From contig JAAZCA010000001.1 in assembly GCA_012513515.1 (NCBI GenBank), positions 1 to 29,676 on the forward strand: a DNA stretch of 29,676 bases. The letters are read 5' to 3'. The DNA is from Myxococcales bacterium. GTDB taxonomy: Bacteria; UBA10199; 2-02-FULL-44-16; JAAZCA01. Below the pieces are notes generated by a model. The model ran no database searches. It was not told the DNA's origin and was given only the letters and a program-made list of their open reading frames with translations. Positions 24,509 through 29,676 of this stretch are shown here, in pieces. A program made the translations under genes and the position numbers. The first letter of the stretch is position 1. Every line of letters starts with the position of its first letter.

Positions 24509-24536
24509 TTGACAGTGCGCCGAAGGCTGTTCTAAT
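24509..24536 (+). promoter_or_regulatory. Candidate dnaN promoter
   Basis: TTGACA (24509-24514) is separated by 16 nt from TCTAAT (24531-24536), five of six bases matching TATAAT. The transcript would start about 160 nt before dnaN and cross the predicted origin, so initiator binding and dnaN transcription could affect each other. Confidence 0.55.
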
Positions 24537-24650
24537 CATAACCAGATGTTGATAAAACGCTGTTTTGCAAAACTTACACACATGTATCGTTGAATGTTTT
24601 TACTTTTATTTTTTAACCGTGTTGATCACTTATCAACATATCAACAGGAC

Positions 24651-24689
24651 CTACTACTACTACTGATTTTGAATTATATTAATAAAACC
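24651..24689 (+). other. DnaA-trio tract and AT-rich unwinding element
   Basis: CTACTACTACTACT (24651-24664) is four CTA trinucleotides plus CT. On the complementary strand this reads 3'-GAT repeated, the DnaA-trio pattern. It sits 4 nt after two tandem DnaA-like boxes, and is followed by GATTTTGAATTATATTAATA, an AT-rich segment suited to strand opening. Confidence 0.8.
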
Positions 24690-24700
24690 AGGAGAAGGCT

Positions 24701-25813
24701 ATGGAGATAAAAATATCCAGATCGGAAATTCTTAAAGGTTTAAGTCTTGTCCAAAGTATAGTTGAAAGAAAAACTACGATGCCAATTTTGGCGAATGTTT
24801 TATTTGAAGCAAGAAATAAACATCTTTCCATCACTGCAACGGATCTTGAAGTAGGGGTTAATGGAATTTTCAAGGCAGATGTTATTAAAGAAGGCAATGT
24901 GGCTATCCATGCCAGAAGTATATACGATATCGTCAAGGAATTGCCGGAAGATACGATCAATCTGAAAGTGGTGGACGGAAATTGGGTAGAGATAGCTTGT
25001 AATAAGAGCAACTTTAGAATTGTGGGGCTATCGGCGGAAGAGTTTCCGTCACTTCCTGTTAAGGGTTCCGGTGAGACGAGAAAGGTCGAAACTTCACTAC
25101 TCAGGGAGATGATGGATAAAACGTCATTCGCGATGTCAACAGATGAGACGAGGTATAACCTAAACGGAGTACTTATCGACGAGGCAGGTGCCAATGACGA
25201 TAAGAAAGTAAGGATGGTAGCAACCGATGGACACAGACTTTCTATAGTTGAGAGGAGTTTTAAGGCCGGTTGGAATCTTCAGAAGGGAGTTATAGTTCCA
25301 AGGAAGGGGGTTGCAGAGTTAAAAAGGCTTTGCGAGAGCGGTGATTCAAATATCGAGCTATGGATCGATGCTAAACATCTAATAGCGTACAAGGATAACA
25401 TGACGCTCGTCATAAGGTTGATCGACGGACAATTTCCTCCTTACGAGCAAGTTGTGCCGAAAAAGATTAAAAGAGTCGTTTCCGTTGAAAAGGATGGGTT
25501 GGCTAAGGCGCTTCGTAGGGTTTCTGTACTTTCGACCGATAGAACGCGTGGAGTGAAATTTTCATTTTCACCGAAAAATTTGGATATTTTCGCGTCCAAT
25601 CCTGATATGGGCGAGGCACACGAGGAAATTTCAGCTGACTACAAGGGAGATTCATTCGAAATCGGATTTAACGCCAGATATGTTCTAGATGCGCTCGGAA
25701 GTATCGGAGATGAAAGAGCAGTTCTGCAACTCGGAGATGAGACATCGCCATGCGTGCTTCAAAGCGAAAAGGATAGCGGATTTACTCATGTGATAATGCC
25801 TATGCGCCTATGA
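24701..25813 (+). CDS. dnaN: DNA polymerase III beta subunit (sliding clamp)
   Basis: The 370-aa ring-forming clamp tethers polymerases to DNA. It begins MEIKISRSEILKGLSLVQSI and continues with TTMPILANVLFEA. Three clamp domains of about 120 residues follow; DGHRLSIVERSF lies near 182 and the protein ends in HVIMPMRL, the family's typical close. AGGAGAAGG lies just before the ATG at 24701. Spacing to recF is 16 nt. Confidence 0.98.
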   Translation: MEIKISRSEILKGLSLVQSIVERKTTMPILANVLFEARNKHLSITATDLEVGVNGIFKADVIKEGNVAIHARSIYDIVKELPEDTINLKVVDGNWVEIACNKSNFRIVGLSAEEFPSLPVKGSGETRKVETSLLREMMDKTSFAMSTDETRYNLNGVLIDEAGANDDKKVRMVATDGHRLSIVERSFKAGWNLQKGVIVPRKGVAELKRLCESGDSNIELWIDAKHLIAYKDNMTLVIRLIDGQFPPYEQVVPKKIKRVVSVEKDGLAKALRRVSVLSTDRTRGVKFSFSPKNLDIFASNPDMGEAHEEISADYKGDSFEIGFNARYVLDALGSIGDERAVLQLGDETSPCVLQSEKDSGFTHVIMPMRL

Positions 25814-25829
25814 AGAAAAGGGCGTTGAG

Positions 25830-26975
25830 ATGTTCGTAAAATATTTAAAGTTGTGCAGGTTCAGAAATACCTTCGATCTGGAACTTCATCCAAATCCCAG
25901 GTTCAATCTTCTCGTTGGAAAAAACGCGCAGGGAAAGACTAATATAATAGAGTCGATCTATCTTTTTTCGTCTGGCACATCTTTTAGGAGCTCAGAATTC
26001 AGGGATATGATCGGGATCGACTGCGAAACTGCTTCGGCTGATATGGTAATCGCCCGTTCTTCGGGAGATGATAAATTAAAATTTTCAATGACCCGCACTA
26101 AAAAAGAATTTATCAGGAACAGTAAAAATTCACGCTTTTCATCTAAAACAGGATTGTACGCAGTTATATTTGCACCTGAGGAAATATTGTTGTTGAGGGG
26201 CTCTCCAGCGGGGAGACGAAAATATATAGACACTTTGATAAATCAGGTTTCGCCAGCACATTCCTCTCTCGTTAAAAAATATACGAAGGTGATTGCGCAA
26301 AGAAATAAACTGCTTCAGATGGTGTCTCTCAGTCGATGTGAAATTAAAAAAATCATTCCATCCTGGAATAGCCAGTTGATTCAACTTGGGGCAAGGCTTA
26401 CATTTGAAAGATCGAAGTGGATAGCACGGTTGAATAAATTAATTCCGGTCAAGTACAGCGCTATGGCGTCAGGAGATGGCGAGGCACGGTTTCACTATCA
26501 ACCAAATTGCGGAATCGAAAATATCGGACAAGACATTTCTATCATAGAAGGCCGAATGGAGGAAATGCTTAGCCAGAGGGAGGATGACGAGTTTGCAAGA
26601 TGTCTAACGCTGGTTGGGCCTCATCGCGACGATCTGGTAGCGATGATGGGTGATAGGCCAGTCAGGGAATACGGTTCCCAGGGCCAACATAGAACATTTA
26701 TGTTAGCCGTTAAGATGTCAGAGGTCGACTTTATCAAAAATGAAACGGGTGAATTGCCCGTACTGCTTCTAGATGACGTGGCAAGCGAGCTCGATGAAAG
26801 CCGTAACGCCTTTCTATTCAACTATCTAAGACACCTCGATGTTCAGGTCTTTATAACATCAACTTCGAGGAAGGATATACGCCTGCCGGATGCGGAAGAT
26901 GTAAATGTTTTTTATGTGGAGTCTGGGAGGGTATCAGACGGCAAATGCAGTAATAGCAATGTTTGCGCTGTATAG
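25830..26975 (+). CDS. recF: DNA replication and repair protein RecF
   Basis: The 381-aa SMC-like ATPase helps RecOR load RecA at gaps. Walker A is LLVGKNAQGKTNIIESIY near 28, with RNTFDLELHPNPRFN before it. The ABC signature YGSQGQHRTFMLAVKMSE lies near 281, and Walker B LPVLLLDDVASELDESR near 309. AAGGG is 9-10 nt before the ATG. It is placed between dnaN and gyrB as in many bacteria; the 70-nt gap to gyrB shows no terminator. Confidence 0.97.
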   Translation: MFVKYLKLCRFRNTFDLELHPNPRFNLLVGKNAQGKTNIIESIYLFSSGTSFRSSEFRDMIGIDCETASADMVIARSSGDDKLKFSMTRTKKEFIRNSKNSRFSSKTGLYAVIFAPEEILLLRGSPAGRRKYIDTLINQVSPAHSSLVKKYTKVIAQRNKLLQMVSLSRCEIKKIIPSWNSQLIQLGARLTFERSKWIARLNKLIPVKYSAMASGDGEARFHYQPNCGIENIGQDISIIEGRMEEMLSQREDDEFARCLTLVGPHRDDLVAMMGDRPVREYGSQGQHRTFMLAVKMSEVDFIKNETGELPVLLLDDVASELDESRNAFLFNYLRHLDVQVFITSTSRKDIRLPDAEDVNVFYVESGRVSDGKCSNSNVCAV

Positions 26976-27000
26976 CCTTTCCGATTTCGTCTTTACTTAA

Positions 27001-29523
<2,523 letters not shown>

Positions 29524-29560
29524 GACATAACACTCAAAATAAGAGCCTGTAAAAAATCGC

Positions 29561-29676
29561 AAAATTTTTCCGAGCGACGATTCAGCCTTGAAGTTAATCT
29601 ATTTGGCTGTTAATAGGGCATCTCAGAAATGGACTATGCCGATAAGAAATTGGAAGCCCGCACTGAACAGATTCGC
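29561..29676 (+). pseudogene. IS256-family transposase, C-terminal remnant (right copy)
   Basis: The frame reads KIFPSDDSALKLIYLAVN, then RASQKWTMPIRNWKPALNRF to the window end. FPxDxxALKLIYLA followed by KWTMPIRNW is the standard C-terminal block of the family. No start codon, catalytic residues or upstream coding sequence are present between it and the terminal repeat. Confidence 0.78.
29613..29676 (+). repeat. 64-bp terminal direct repeat, right copy
   Basis: This stretch is identical to bases 1-64 of the window and in the same orientation. It lies within the transposase remnant. See the left copy for why I read it as a multicopy repeat at assembly breakpoints rather than circular closure. 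Confidence 0.9.

Larger units (their letters stand above)
24457..24700. other. Predicted chromosomal origin oriC
   Basis: The 244-nt dnaA-dnaN gap holds several DnaA-box-like 9-mers: TTTTCCACA at 24460-24468, TGTTGATAA (minus TTATCAACA) at 24547-24555, TGTTGATCA (minus TGATCAACA) at 24620-24628, TTATCAACA at 24630-24638 and ATATCAACA at 24638-24646. The last two are followed by GGAC, a DnaA-trio tract, and an AT-rich stretch up to the dnaN ribosome site. Strand composition changes from C-rich in dnaA to G-rich in dnaN across the gap. Together these match the basal unwinding system described in Bacillus subtilis. Confidence 0.85.
29543..29676 (+). mobile_element. Left part of an IS256-type MITE-like element, cut by the window end
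   Basis: It begins with the terminal repeat GAGCCTGTAAAAAATC (29543-29558), 20 nt after the gyrB stop. Almost at once the sequence becomes the C-terminal coding region of an IS256 transposase. A complete IS would carry about 1 kb of N-terminal and catalytic coding here, so most of the element has been deleted. The terminal repeat joins nearly directly to the transposase 3' end, leaving a short mobile remnant that could still be moved in trans. Confidence 0.8.

Noticed and set aside
24679-25194. 171-codon minus-strand frame over dnaN
   Set aside because: Antisense shadow of dnaN with no recognisable motifs and overlapping the dnaN ribosome site.

Overview
The window is a bacterial chromosomal replication-origin region. 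It carries, in order on the + strand, dnaA, an origin, dnaN, recF and gyrB. The usual rpmH-rnpA-yidD-yidC unit is divergent from dnaA. The GyrB has the long Gram-negative type C-terminal insert. ParABS and a bactofilin lie nearby. ATP synthesis or ion pumping is represented by a V/A-type ATPase of the chlamydial/spirochaetal layout rather than an F-type enzyme. The lineage cannot be fixed from sequence alone; a Gram-negative, deltaproteobacterium-like or candidate-phylum bacterium of moderate GC is my best guess.

Layout. 1-127: end of an IS256-family element. 114-2129 (-): a HAD-domain protein whose stop codon is supplied by that element. 2392-2556 (+): a small acidic/basic protein followed by a two-way terminator. 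2693-16010 (-): a long co-directional run, read right to left as MBL hydrolase, rsmG, parA, parB, bactofilin, V-ATPase subunits E, DUF2764, A, B, D, I, K, then a membrane pyrophosphatase. 16151-17533 (-) and 17682-19409 (+): divergent gatD and gatE, an archaeal-type glutamyl-tRNA(Gln) amidotransferase. 19428-22806 (-): rpmH-rnpA-yidD-yidC followed by cbiM and a PDGLE-domain gene. 23113-29523 (+): dnaA, oriC, dnaN, recF, gyrB. 29543-29676: the start of another copy of the same IS256-type repeat.

How it fits together. The origin is most likely between dnaA and dnaN: DnaA boxes, a DnaA-trio tract and an AT-rich stretch sit there, and strand composition flips there. parS sites lie upstream of and inside parA. 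The V-ATPase K subunit keeps the full set of Na+ ligands known from Enterococcus NtpK. The pyrophosphatase has the K+-dependent signature with the Na+-type Glu position. The run therefore looks like a sodium-pumping energy module placed behind the segregation genes.

Most notable: a complete GatD/GatE pair, classically regarded as archaeal, beside a bacterial dnaA/oriC; a predicted Na+ energy operon joined to parAB-bactofilin; a cobalt-transporter membrane pair (CbiM + PDGLE) riding in the rpmH-yidC unit without cbiQ/cbiO; and both window ends lying in an internally deleted, MITE-like IS256 derivative.
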